NCBI RefSeq assembly: GCF_001544495.1
Contig: NZ_FCNZ02000016.1
Span: 62,001-126,000, forward strand
From: Caballeronia telluris
GTDB taxonomy: Bacteria; Pseudomonadota; Gammaproteobacteria; Burkholderiales; Burkholderiaceae
Length of the DNA: 64,000 nt
Direction of reading: 5' to 3'
Shown: positions 17,902 to 26,848 of the stretch, piece after piece
How positions within the stretch are numbered: the first letter of the stretch is position 1
Layout of the letters: each line of letters starts with the position of its first letter
Notes under the pieces: generated by a model
Told to the model about the DNA's origin: nothing
Database searches by the model: none
Seen by the model: only the letters and a program-made list of their open reading frames with translations
Translations under genes and position numbers: made by a program

Positions 17902-18759
17902 ATGACTTATTGCGTGGGTATGTGCGTCGACGAGGGACTCGTCTTCTTGTCGGACACGCGCACCAACGCCGGCGTGGACCATGTGAGCGCCGCGCGCAAG
18001 ATGGCCGTGTTCGAGCAGCCGGGCGAACGCGTCCTGGTGCTGCTCGCGGCCGGCAATCTGGCGCTGACGCAGGCCGTCACGCATCTGCTCGCCGCGCCCG
18101 CCGACCCCGAAAAGCCGACGCTCTATAACGCGACGAACATGGCGGAAGCGGCGCGCATCGTCGGCGATGCGGTGCGCGAAGTGCACAAGCGCGACGCGCT
18201 CTCGCTCGCGGAATTCAGCGTCGACTTCAATTGCAGCTTCATTCTCGGCGGCCAGATCGGCACGCAAAGCCCGCGGCTTTTCATGGTCTACGCGGCGGGC
18301 AACTTCGTGGAATCGACGCGCGTGAGCCCGTACTTCCAGATCGGCGAGTCGAAGTACGGCAAGCCGATCATCGACCGCGTCATCACGCCCGCCACGCCGC
18401 TCGACGAAGTGGCGAAGTGCGCGCTGATTTCGATGGATTCGACGCTGCGCTCGAACCTCTCGGTAGGACTGCCGCTCGATCTGTTGGTCTACGAGAAGGA
18501 TTCGCTGTCCGTCACGCGCTTCGCATCGCTCGACAACGACAGCGACTATTTCCAGATGATCCATCGCACATGGGGCGAGCGGCTGCGGCAGATTTTCGGC
18601 GAGATTCCGAATCCGACGTGGACCGATTCCGCCGACGTGCCGCGTCGCGAGCGCGAGCAGAACGCGAGCGTGCCGCGTCTCGTGATCGGCGATCTGCCCT
18701 GTCCCGAATCCCCCGCGCAGACGCTCGCGCAGACCGATCCGGGCGCGACGCAGCAGTAA
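17902..18759 (+). CDS. Anbu-type proteasome-like protease (ancestral beta subunit)
   Basis: 285 residues. The sequence opens MTYCVGM. After Met removal the N-terminal Thr would be the nucleophile, and proteasomal Asp and Lys partners are present in LSDTRTNAGVDH (Asp18 of the precursor) and SAARKM (Lys33). There is no propeptide. A beta-subunit fold follows (ERVLVLLAAGNLA; FILGGQIG; LFMVYAAGNF; YFQIGESKYGKPI). Anbu proteins assemble as helical or ring-like oligomers in the cytoplasm. It lies 176 bases downstream of the transglutaminase gene, a gap long enough for a separate promoter; a TACAAT hexamer lies at 17864-17869. A strong terminator follows. Confidence 0.93.
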   Translation: MTYCVGMCVDEGLVFLSDTRTNAGVDHVSAARKMAVFEQPGERVLVLLAAGNLALTQAVTHLLAAPADPEKPTLYNATNMAEAARIVGDAVREVHKRDALSLAEFSVDFNCSFILGGQIGTQSPRLFMVYAAGNFVESTRVSPYFQIGESKYGKPIIDRVITPATPLDEVAKCALISMDSTLRSNLSVGLPLDLLVYEKDSLSVTRFASLDNDSDYFQMIHRTWGERLRQIFGEIPNPTWTDSADVPRREREQNASVPRLVIGDLPCPESPAQTLAQTDPGATQQ

Positions 18760-18802
18760 CCGCTGCCGGGTTCGCCGGGCGCGCACGGAAACGGCGCGCA
18801 TA

Positions 18803-18830
18803 AAAAAAACCAGCCGAGGCTGGTTTTTTT
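18803..18830. terminator. Bidirectional rho-independent terminator
   Basis: A-run, CCAGC, 4-base loop, GCTGG and T-run: a 12-bp stem (18803-18814 with 18819-18830) if the A/T tracts pair. It sits between the convergent Anbu and porin genes and can serve both. Confidence 0.88.
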
Positions 18831-18882
18831 GTACCGCAGTCGTCGAAGACACGCCGCGCGAGCGGCGCATCCCGAGCCGTCT

Positions 18883-20061
18883 TTAGAACTTGTGACGGAT
18901 ACCGACGATCACGAGTTCCTGGTGGCTGCTGCCGCTTTCGTAGCCGTACGAGCCGATCGAAGCTTGCGCGTCCGACGTCGAGCCGTCCGCGTTGCGCTGC
19001 GTGCCGCTCGCGTGCTGGTAAGCGCCGACTGCGTACAGGTCGGTGCGCTTCGACAGCGAGTAGTCGGCGCCGAGCGATGCCTGATGGTACGTCGCCGACG
19101 TGTCGCCGCTAGCCTTCATGTACGTGTAACCCAGACCCAGCAACAGCGCCGGGGTAGCCTGGAAGTTCACGAAGCCGGTGCCGACGTTGTACTTTTCCTT
19201 CGACGTGAAGATCGAGTTGCCGTCGTTCTTGTACTGCGCGTTGCTGTACGACGCACCGAAGGTCACCGGGCCGAATGCGTACTGACCGGCGGCGCGGGCG
19301 ATAGCGACCGAGTGAGCCGTCTGGTAGCCGACGTTGACCGGGCTGTTGAACAGCGTGTCCGACGTCGTGCTGTTCCAGCCGCCGATCGAGCCGTCTGCGT
19401 TGGCCACGGGGCGGCCGGCGCTCGGGTTGTTCGCGTAGAAGTAACCAGCAGCAAGAGCCAGGGGGCCGTTGTTGTAGGTCGCTGCACCCGCCCACGTCTG
19501 GCCTTGGCCAGTTGCGCCTGCCAGGCCGCTGAACGCGTACAGGCCTTCGAACTGGAAGCCGGCGAAGTTCGGCGAAACGTACTTCACTGCGTTCGACACG
19601 CGCAGGCTGTTGTCGTAGTTGTCGACGTCGCCCGGCGTTGCGAACACGCTGCCGAAGTAGTTGTCGGCGGTGATGCCCTGAACCATGTCGACCAGCGGGT
19701 CATACTGACGGCCGACCGTCACGGTGCCCCACGCGTCGCCCGTCAAACCGACGAACGCCTGGCGGTTGAATTCGGTATTGGCCTTGGCGAGCTGGCCCGT
19801 GCCGACGTTGAAGCCGTTTTCCAACTGGAAGATCGCCTTCAGACCGCCGCCGAGGTCTTCCTGACCCTTCAGGCCCCAACGGTCGCCGGACAGGTTGCCG
19901 TTGATCATGCCGTACAGGTGGTCGCTGTTTGCGTTGGCGTTGCTGACATAGCCGAGACCTGCGTCGATCACGCCGTACAGCGTCACGCTAGATTGTGCTT
20001 GTGCCGCACCAGCTGCGCCGAGCAGTGCCAGCGAGAGGGACGTCAGTGCGAATCGTTTCAT
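18883..20061 (-). CDS. Outer-membrane trimeric porin (Burkholderia OpcP/Omp38 type)
   Basis: 392 residues. The signal peptide MKRFALTSLSLALLGAAGA ends AQAQ, with cleavage predicted after AQA. The mature protein starts SSVTLYGVIDAGLGYVSN, the standard opening of betaproteobacterial general porins, and ends in a beta-strand with terminal Phe (VIVGIRHKF), needed for BAM recognition. Repeated motifs such as AFVGLTGDAWGTVTVGRQ (L3 region) agree. The ATG at 20059-20061 is chosen because the signal peptide starts there; four extra upstream residues are rejected. Codon use is highly biased (GGC, AAC, TAC), as for abundant proteins. It is monocistronic, with a 300-base upstream gap likely carrying its promoter and regulation. 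Confidence 0.95.
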   Translation of the reverse strand: MKRFALTSLSLALLGAAGAAQAQSSVTLYGVIDAGLGYVSNANANSDHLYGMINGNLSGDRWGLKGQEDLGGGLKAIFQLENGFNVGTGQLAKANTEFNRQAFVGLTGDAWGTVTVGRQYDPLVDMVQGITADNYFGSVFATPGDVDNYDNSLRVSNAVKYVSPNFAGFQFEGLYAFSGLAGATGQGQTWAGAATYNNGPLALAAGYFYANNPSAGRPVANADGSIGGWNSTTSDTLFNSPVNVGYQTAHSVAIARAAGQYAFGPVTFGASYSNAQYKNDGNSIFTSKEKYNVGTGFVNFQATPALLLGLGYTYMKASGDTSATYHQASLGADYSLSKRTDLYAVGAYQHASGTQRNADGSTSDAQASIGSYGYESGSSHQELVIVGIRHKF

Positions 20062-20363
20062 CGAATTCTCCACGCGAATGATTAAAATCGTTGTTGCCGG
20101 CGCAGAGAATAACGCAGTGTTTCAAAACTTAAGAAACGAAAAAAATAAGCTGTCTCGAAAAACAGACACTTCGCCAGAAGGCCGCCCGTAAAGGGTTTGC
20201 GAACTTTTCACTGGTGTTTTCGAGGCGACAAAACCGGCGCGGAAAAGTTCCGCTCAAGCGGTTTCGACGATCGTGCGCGTAAGCCGCTCACCGATTAGAC
20301 ACGCCGATTACCGTTACTTTTGGTAACAAACAAATCACAGCGAACGGCCGTTCGACGAGGGTT
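20062..20363. other. Intergenic region upstream of the porin gene
   Basis: A 302-base gap between the porin start and the end of the BrkB gene; both are read leftward. It must hold the porin promoter and leader. I see an inverted repeat (listed separately), a short stem TGTCT/AGACA at 20151-20168 followed on the minus strand by a T-run, and no convincing sigma-70 hexamer pair. No coding potential was recognised. Confidence 0.5.
20201..20250. repeat. Inverted repeat upstream of the porin gene
   Basis: GAACTTTTC (20201-20209) and GAAAAGTTC (20242-20250) are perfect 9-bp inverted copies separated by 32 bases that are themselves partly self-complementary. The structure is 140-190 bases upstream of the porin ATG on the minus strand. 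Regulatory use (operator or RNA leader structure) is a guess from position. Confidence 0.4.
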
Positions 20364-21692
20364 TCAGGCATTCGGTGGCGGAGGACCGGCGCGGCGCGAA
20401 TCGCGGTTCGAAAGCAGCGCGACCGCCATGCCCGCGCTCGCCGCGAACAGCACCGCGCGCCACGGATGGCGGCGCACCATTTCGTTGGCCTGCGTCGCCT
20501 TGCGGCTTGCGCCGATCAGCGCATCGGCGGTTGCGCGCGTGGCCGTCGTCTCGGCGCGCGCCACCTTGCGCGAGATCGCGAGCGCGCGGCTTATCGCGGA
20601 GACTTTCGCGCGCGCCTGCTGCGTGAATTGCTGCGTGCGGCCGCTGCGCGTGCCGATCGAACGGCGTGCGCCCGCGGGCACCATCGCAGCGGACGCGCCG
20701 TCGGGGGCGGGCGCCCGGCTGCCGTCGGTCGCCGTGCCGGCGGCACGCGTCGACGAGGCGAGCAGCGAGCCGATTTTCGCGCGGCTGCCGGGCGGCGCGC
20801 GGTCGTTCTGGACGCCCCACGCGCCGCGCGGATCGTGCAAGCGGGCGCGCGCCGCCGAAAATTCCGCGCCGAGCAGCAGCACGGCGGCGGAAAAATAGAG
20901 CCACATCAGCAGTACCGCGAGCGAGCCGGCCGCTCCGAACGCACTCGCCGTGCCGGCGTGCGTCAGATAGAACGCGAACAGCTTCTTGCCGGCCGAGAAC
21001 AATACCGCCGACATCACGCCGCCGACGAGCGCATCGCGCCACTCCACTCGCGCGTCGGGCAGCAGCTTCAGCAGCGCCCCGAACGCGACGGTCAGGATCA
21101 TCAGGCCCGCGATGAGCTGCACGATATCGCCGATGATCACGAACGGCGAATCGCCCCAGAGCCACATGCCGACTGCCTGGATCGCGGTATCGAGCACGAG
21201 CGAGACGATCAGCAGGAACGCGACACCGAGCACGAGCCCGAACGAGATCAGCCGCACGCGCACGAGCGCGAAGACGCTCGATTTCGGATCGCCCGTGACG
21301 GGCCACACCAGATTGAGCGCGGTATTGAGCGAAGAAAAGGTCGCCGACGCGCCCACGGCCAGCAGCACGAAGGAGATGATCGCCGCGATACCGGTTCCGC
21401 CGCTGCGATGGGCGTTTTCGACGATGCTCTGCACGCCCGCCGCCGCCTGATCACCGATCAGGCCGTTCACCTGATGAAAGAGCTGGCCGCGCGCGGCGTC
21501 GGCGCCGAACACCCAGCCGGCGACCGCGATCACCATGACGAGCGTCGGCGCGAGCGAAAAGGCGGAGTAGAACGCGATGCTCGCCGCCATGGCCGCGCAG
21601 CGGTCCTCGCCGAACTGCTTGAGCGCGCCGACGACCCAGGAGGCGTCCTTCTTGACGACCGCTTGCAGCTTTTGCGTGGACAAACTGCTCAT
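20364..21692 (-). CDS. YihY/BrkB-family membrane protein with DUF883-like C-terminal tail
   Basis: 442 residues. Residues ~25-280 are the YihY/UPF0761 (BrkB) membrane domain with six helices: opening DRCAAMAASIAFYSAFSLAP, FLLAVGASATFSSLNTALN, and the closing LLMWLYFSAAVLLLGAEFSA. Family members in this group are usually about 300 residues. Here an extra ~150-residue tail follows, Ala/Arg/Ser-rich, ending in a predicted helix RRHPWRAVLFAASAGMAVAL and basic residues. That end closely resembles the ElaB/YqjD/DUF883 ribosome- or membrane-tethering motif. Older annotations call this family ribonuclease BN, which is not supported. No operon partner is adjacent. Confidence 0.85.
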   Translation of the reverse strand: MSSLSTQKLQAVVKKDASWVVGALKQFGEDRCAAMAASIAFYSAFSLAPTLVMVIAVAGWVFGADAARGQLFHQVNGLIGDQAAAGVQSIVENAHRSGGTGIAAIISFVLLAVGASATFSSLNTALNLVWPVTGDPKSSVFALVRVRLISFGLVLGVAFLLIVSLVLDTAIQAVGMWLWGDSPFVIIGDIVQLIAGLMILTVAFGALLKLLPDARVEWRDALVGGVMSAVLFSAGKKLFAFYLTHAGTASAFGAAGSLAVLLMWLYFSAAVLLLGAEFSAARARLHDPRGAWGVQNDRAPPGSRAKIGSLLASSTRAAGTATDGSRAPAPDGASAAMVPAGARRSIGTRSGRTQQFTQQARAKVSAISRALAISRKVARAETTATRATADALIGASRKATQANEMVRRHPWRAVLFAASAGMAVALLSNRDSRRAGPPPPNA

Positions 21693-21979
21693 CGCCGACC
21701 TCTATGACTCGTTGATTGGATGTTCCGCGGATTGCGCGCTCGCTTCGGTCGAGCACGATCCGTTCCAGAACGGATGGTTCGGTATGCCCGCGCGTTTCAA
21801 TCGCGGATTGCATGCCAATCCGCGGCGAACGCGGTTGTGCATGGAACAAATTCCACGAATTCCTGGCGGCGACACGTAGAATCCGGCCCCGCGCCCGCCC
21901 GCGTGCCTGGCGTGTCGGGCGAAAGGCGAATGTTATCTCTATAATTCACGAACCCCCCACAAGAAAGCCTGAGGCGACC

Positions 21980-24900
21980 ATGTTGCAAATGTCCAGGCGA
22001 CAGTTCCTGAAGGTCTCCGCGAGCACGCTCGCCGGATCGAGTCTGGCCCTGATGGGCTTCTCGCCGGCGCCCGCGCTCGCCGAGGTCCGCCAATACAAAC
22101 TGTCGCGTACCACAGAAACACGCAATACCTGTCCGTACTGCTCCGTCGGCTGCGGCATCCTGATGTACGGCCTCGGCGACAACGCCAAGAACGCGAAGTC
22201 GAGCATCATCCACATCGAAGGCGATCCCGATCATCCGGTCAATCGCGGCACGCTGTGTCCGAAAGGCGCCTCGCTCATCGACTTCATTCACAGCCCGAGC
22301 CGTCTGAAATATCCCGAGTATCGCGCGGCCGGGTCGGACGAATGGAAGCGCATCTCGTGGGAAGACGCGCTCGATCGCATCGCGGCCCTGATGAAGGAAG
22401 ACCGCGACGCGAACTTCGTCGAGACCACGCCGGACGGCAAGAAGGTGAATCGCTGGCTGACGACCGGCATGCTCGCCGCATCGGCGGGCAGCAACGAAGT
22501 CGGATACCTGACGCACAAGACCATCCGCAGTCTCGGGATGCTCGCGTTCGACAATCAGGCTCGTGTCTGACATGGCCCGACGGTGGCAGGTCTTGCCCCG
22601 ACGTTTGGCCGTGGAGCGATGACGAACCATTGGGTCGACATCAAGAACGCGGACGTAATACTTGTGATGGGCGGCAATGCCGCCGAAGCGCATCCGTGCG
22701 GCTTCAAATGGGTAACCGAGGCAAAGGCGCACCGCAAGGCGCGTCTCGTCGTGGTGGACCCGCGCTTTACGCGCACGGCATCGGTCGCGGATTTCTACGC
22801 GCCGATCCGTACCGGCACGGACATCGTGTTCCTTGGCGGCGTGATCAACTATCTGCTCACGAACGACAAGATCCAGCACGAGTACGTGAAGAACTACACG
22901 GATTTTCCGTTCATCGTGCGCGAAGACTTCGCGTTCAACGACGGACTGTTCTCCGGCTATAACGCGGAAAAACGCAACTACGACAAATCGAGCTGGGACT
23001 ACGAGCGCGGCGACGACGGCTTCGCCAAGGTCGATCCGACGCTGCAACATCCGCGCTGCGTCTACAACCTGATGAAGCAGCACTACGCGCGCTACACGCC
23101 CGAACAGGTCGAGAAGACGTGCGGCACGCCGAAGGAGAAGTTCCTGAAGGTCTGCGAGATGCTGGCATCGACGGCCGTGCCGGGGCGCGCGGGCACGATC
23201 CTGTATGCGCTCGGCTGGACGCATCACTCGGTCGGCGCGCAGATGATACGCACCGGCGCGATGGTGCAGTTGCTGCTCGGCAATATCGGCATCGCGGGCG
23301 GCGGCATGAACGCGCTGCGCGGGCACTCGAACATCCAGGGTCTGACCGATCTCGGCCTGATGTCGAATCTTCTGCCGGGCTACATGACGCTGCCAATGGA
23401 AGCCGAGCAGGACTACGAGGGCTATATCGGCAAGCGCGCGACGCAGCCGCTGCGGCCGAACCAGTTGAGCTACTGGAAGAACTATCGCGCGTTCTTCGTG
23501 AGCTTCATGAAGTCGTGGTGGGGCGACAACGCGACCGCAGAGAACAACTTCGGCTACGACTATCTGCCGAAGCTCGACAAGTCTTACGACATGCTCCAGG
23601 TGTTCGAGCTGATGGCGCAGGGCAAGATGAACGGCTACATCGCGCAGGGTTTCAACCCGCTCGCGGCCGCGCCGAACAAGGCGAAGATCGGGCTTGGGCT
23701 CTCGAAGCTGAAGTGGCTCGTCATCATGGACCCGCTCGCGACCGAAACCTCGGAGTTCTGGAAGAACCACGGCGAGTTCAACGACGTCGATGCGTCGAAG
23801 ATCCAGACCGAAGTGTTCCGTCTGCCGACGTCGTGCTTCGCGGAAGAACGCGGCTCGCTCGTGAGTTCGAGCCGCGTGCTGCAATGGCACTGGCAGGGCG
23901 CCGAGCCGCCGGGTGAAGCGAAGAGCGATCTGGAGATCATGTCGGGGCTGTGGCTGCGCATTCGGAAGGCTTATCAGGAAAAGGGCGGCAAGTATCCCGA
24001 TCCGATCCTGAAGATGACCTGGCCGTACGCCGATCCCAAGAGTCCGACGCCCGAAGAAATCGCGATGGAGTTCAACGGACGCGCGCTCGCCGACGTCACG
24101 GACGCGGTCGACAAGACCAAGGTTCTCGCGAAGAAAGGCGAGCAACTGGCGAGCTTCGCCCAGTTGCGCGACGACGGATCGACGGCTTCCGGCTGCTGGA
24201 TTTTCTGCGGATCGTGGACGCAGGCGGGCAACCAGATGGGCCGGCGCGACAACTCGGACCCGACCGGCATCGGCCAGACGCTGAACTGGGCATGGGCGTG
24301 GCCGGCGAACCGGCGCATTCTCTACAACCGCGCATCGTGCGACGTGGCGGGCAAGCCGTTCGACCCGACCCGCAAGCTGATCGCGTGGAACGGGAAGGCG
24401 TGGACCGGCCCGGACATCCCCGACTTCAAGGCGGACGAGCCGCCCGAAAACGGCATGAATCCGTTCATCATGAATCCGGAAGGCGTGGCGCGTTTCTTCG
24501 CCCGCGACGGGATGAACGAAGGTCCGTTCCCGGCGCACTACGAGCCGTTCGAGAATCCGCTCGGCTATAACCCGCTCTATCCGGACAACAAGCAGGCCGT
24601 CAGCAATCCGGCGGCGCGCGTGTTCCCGGACGACCGCGCCGCGTTCGGCACGGTAAAGGACTTCCCGCACACGGCGACCACCTATCGTCTGACCGAGCAT
24701 TTCCATTACTGGACCAAGCACGCGCGCCTGAACGCGATCGTGCAGCCGCAGCAGTTCGTGGAGATCGGCGAGGATCTGGCGAAGGAGGTCGGCGTCGTCG
24801 CGGGCGATCGCGTGAAGGTATCGAGCAACCGCGGGCACATCGTCGCGGTGGCGGTGGTCACCAAGCGGATCAAGCCGCTGATGATCGAGGGGAAGAAGGT

Positions 24901-25048
24901 GCAGACCGTTGGTCTCCCGTTGCACTGGGGCTTCAAGGGCCTCACGCAGCCGGGCTATCTCGTCAATACGCTGACGCCTTCCGTGGGCGACGGGAATTCG
25001 CAGACACCCGAATTCAAGTCGTTCCTGGTCAAGGTCGAAAAGGCATAG
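21980..25048 (+). CDS. fdnG: Formate dehydrogenase-N major subunit, selenocysteine-containing (internal UGA = Sec197)
   Basis: 1,022 residues if the in-frame TGA at 22568-22570 is read as selenocysteine. Upstream and downstream frames are the same phase and join as QARV-Sec-HGPTV, matching the active-site context of E. coli FdnG/FdoG. The N-terminus has a Tat signal (SRRQFLK, residues 5-11), then the 4Fe-4S motif CPYCSVGC near residue 50, and the molybdopterin domain through to the C-terminal dinucleotide-binding part. A SECIS hairpin follows the UGA directly. It oxidises formate to CO2 in the periplasm, passing electrons to FdnH and FdnI. ATG 21980 has GAGG upstream; a TATAAT hexamer lies at 21940-21945 without a good -35, so an activator is likely. 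Ordinary gene finding would split this into two false genes. Confidence 0.95.
22568..22603 (+). promoter_or_regulatory. Sec codon plus bacterial SECIS hairpin in fdnG mRNA
   Basis: After the UGA (22568-22570) there are 18 bases to an apical loop GGUCU at 22589-22593. The stem pairs 22578-22588 with 22594-22603: four pairs under the loop (GGCA/UGCC), a single bulged U at 22584, then three GC pairs, an A-A mismatch and two more GC pairs. The loop GGUC, the bulged U and the 18-base spacing are exactly the features SelB needs in E. coli fdhF/fdnG SECIS elements. Confidence 0.92.
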
Positions 25049-25058
25049 GGGAAAAGAG

Positions 25059-25997
25059 ATGGCTCTGCAATCACTGGATATCAAACGCGTCTCTGCGACC
25101 ACGACGCCGCCGCCCGAGATTCGCGAACCCGCGACGGGCACGGTCGCGAAGCTGATCGACGTATCGAAGTGCATCGGCTGCAAGGCTTGCCAGACGGCGT
25201 GCATGGAGTGGAACGACCTGCGCGATGAAGTCGGCGATTCGATCGGCGTGTACGACAACCCGCGCGACCTGACCGAGCACTCGTGGACCGTCATGCGGTT
25301 CTCCGAGTACGAGAATCCGGCGGGCGACCTCGAGTGGCTGATCCGCAAGGACGGCTGCATGCATTGCGAGGACCCGGGGTGTCTCAAGGCGTGCCCGTCG
25401 CCGGGTGCGATCGTGCAGTACACGAACGGCATCGTCGATTTTCATGAAGAGAACTGCATCGGCTGCGGCTACTGCGTGACGGGCTGTCCGTTCAACGTGC
25501 CGCGCATCTCGAAGCAGGATCATCGCGCGTACAAGTGCACGCTCTGTTCCGATCGCGTCGCGGTCGGTCAGGAACCGGCCTGCGTGAAGACCTGCCCGAC
25601 CGGCGCGATCATGTTCGGCACCAAGGAGGACATGCAGCATCAGGCGGCCGAACGCGTCGTCGACCTGAAGGAGCGCGGCTTCGCGAACGCCGGTCTGTAC
25701 GATCCGGCGGGCGTGGGCGGCACGCACGTCATGTACGTGCTGCACCATGCGGACAAGCCGACGCTGTATCACGGCCTGCCCGAGAATCCGCACATCAGTC
25801 CGATGGTCTCGCTGTGGAAGGGGCTCGCCAAGCCGCTCGCGCTCGCCGGCATGGCGGTCGCGGCGGTGGCGGGGTTCTTCCATTACACGCGGGTCGGTCC
25901 GAACGAGGTGAGCGCGGAGGAAGAACTCGAAGCGCAGCGGGAAGGCGAGGACGCGGTGCAGCGTCGCAAAGAGGAGCGCTCAGATGAAGCACGATGA
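25059..25997 (+). CDS. fdnH: Formate dehydrogenase-N beta subunit (4 x [4Fe-4S])
   Basis: 312 residues with four ferredoxin-type cysteine clusters: CIGCKACQTAC at ~38-48, CMHCEDPGCLKAC at ~98-110, CIGCGYCVTGC near 132-142, and CTLCSDR...CVKTC after 155. A single C-terminal transmembrane helix (about 245-270, LALAGMAVAAVAGFFHYTR) anchors it to the inner membrane, with the clusters in the periplasm, as in FdnH/FdoH. It relays electrons from the FdnG molybdenum centre to cytochrome b. It starts 10 bases after fdnG with GGGGAAAAGAG, and its 3' end overlaps fdnI by 14 bases. The acidic C-terminal tail (EEELEAQREGED) is typical. Confidence 0.94.
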   Translation: MALQSLDIKRVSATTTPPPEIREPATGTVAKLIDVSKCIGCKACQTACMEWNDLRDEVGDSIGVYDNPRDLTEHSWTVMRFSEYENPAGDLEWLIRKDGCMHCEDPGCLKACPSPGAIVQYTNGIVDFHEENCIGCGYCVTGCPFNVPRISKQDHRAYKCTLCSDRVAVGQEPACVKTCPTGAIMFGTKEDMQHQAAERVVDLKERGFANAGLYDPAGVGGTHVMYVLHHADKPTLYHGLPENPHISPMVSLWKGLAKPLALAGMAVAAVAGFFHYTRVGPNEVSAEEELEAQREGEDAVQRRKEERSDEAR

Positions 25998-26643
25998 CCC
26001 GAAGCACGAGTTGAGGGACGTAGAAGGCAATCGTCTGATCGTCCGCTATACGCCCAACGAGCGCAGCAACCACTGGATTACGGCGATCACGTTCGTGCTG
26101 CTCGCGCTGTCGGGGCTCGCGATGTTCCATCCGGCGATGTCGTGGCTGTACTTCGTGCTTGGCGGCGGACAATGGACGCGTATCCTGCATCCGTTCATCG
26201 GCGTGGTGATGTTCCTGTCGTTTCTGATTCTGATGCTGCGGTTCTGGCATCACAATTACCTCGACAAGAACGACGTGCAGTGGCTCAAACAGCCGCGCGA
26301 CGTGCTCGGCAACCACGAGGAGAACCTGCCGGAAATCGGCCGCTACAACGCCGGGCAGAAGCTGCTGTTCTTCGTGATGGTCGCTTGCCTGTTCCTGCTG
26401 CTGGCAAGCGGGATCGTCATCTGGCGACGCTACTTCTCGTTCTACTTTCCGATCGGCATCATCCGGCTCGCGTCGGTGGTGCATGCGGTGGCGGCGTTCG
26501 TGCTGATCGTCGGCATCATCGTGCATATCTATGCGGCGATCTGGGTGAAGGGATCGGTCGGCGCGATGACGCGCGGAACAGTGACGTATGGATGGGCGAG
26601 GAAGCATCATCCGCGATGGTTCAAGGAGATCATCGGGAAGTAG
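25984..26643 (+). CDS. fdnI: Formate dehydrogenase-N gamma subunit, cytochrome b556
   Basis: 219-residue integral membrane diheme cytochrome with four transmembrane helices. Conserved histidines are in NERSNHWITA (helix I), HPFIGVVMF (helix II), and VHAVAAFVLIVGIIVHIYAAIW (helix IV), matching heme b ligands and the quinone site of FdnI. It transfers electrons to the quinone pool, making the complex energy-conserving. The start ATG 25984 is inside fdnH, preceded by GAGGAGCG, so translation is coupled. A GC-rich terminator follows at 26676. Confidence 0.94.
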   Translation: MKHDDPKHELRDVEGNRLIVRYTPNERSNHWITAITFVLLALSGLAMFHPAMSWLYFVLGGGQWTRILHPFIGVVMFLSFLILMLRFWHHNYLDKNDVQWLKQPRDVLGNHEENLPEIGRYNAGQKLLFFVMVACLFLLLASGIVIWRRYFSFYFPIGIIRLASVVHAVAAFVLIVGIIVHIYAAIWVKGSVGAMTRGTVTYGWARKHHPRWFKEIIGK

Positions 26644-26675
26644 TTCTTTAAGCGCTCGGTTCTTTCGGGCGATCG

Positions 26676-26711
26676 AGGCCACCGCGTCTTGTGCAGAGGC
26701 GGTGGCCTTTT
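26676..26711 (+). terminator. Rho-independent terminator after fdnI
   Basis: AGGCCACCGC (26676-26685) pairs with GCGGTGGCCT (26699-26708) over a 13-base loop and is followed by TTTT. It separates fdnGHI from fdhE-selAB, so the structural and maturation genes may be transcribed at different levels. Confidence 0.75.
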
Positions 26712-26848
26712 CATTTGACGGTGCATCCGGAGCCGGGTTGTTCGCTGTGTGCGCCGACGCCGCATCATCGAAACTGCTATTCTTCAACCAGTTTTTCGGG
26801 CCGGGCATTTGCGCTTCGCGCCGGCCGTTTACGTCTCACGAGGTCCTT

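Noticed and set aside
18829..20085. 418-codon plus-strand open frame across the porin gene
   Set aside because: It is the exact antisense of a clear porin with signal peptide and terminal Phe; its translation is Val/Arg-rich with no family features.
21693..21979. FNR (TTGAT-N4-ATCAA) site upstream of fdnG
   Set aside because: I scanned the 287-base gap and saw no acceptable match; only a TATAAT hexamer could be supported.
22568..22570. In-frame stop making fdnG look like a broken gene
   Set aside because: The exact Sec context, SECIS hairpin and the linked sel genes show it is a recoded UGA.
21797..25432. 1,211-codon open frame on the minus strand opposite fdnG/fdnH
   Set aside because: It is Arg/Ala/His-rich, without any motif, and mirrors the codon bias of the real selenoprotein gene; a GC-rich shadow frame.
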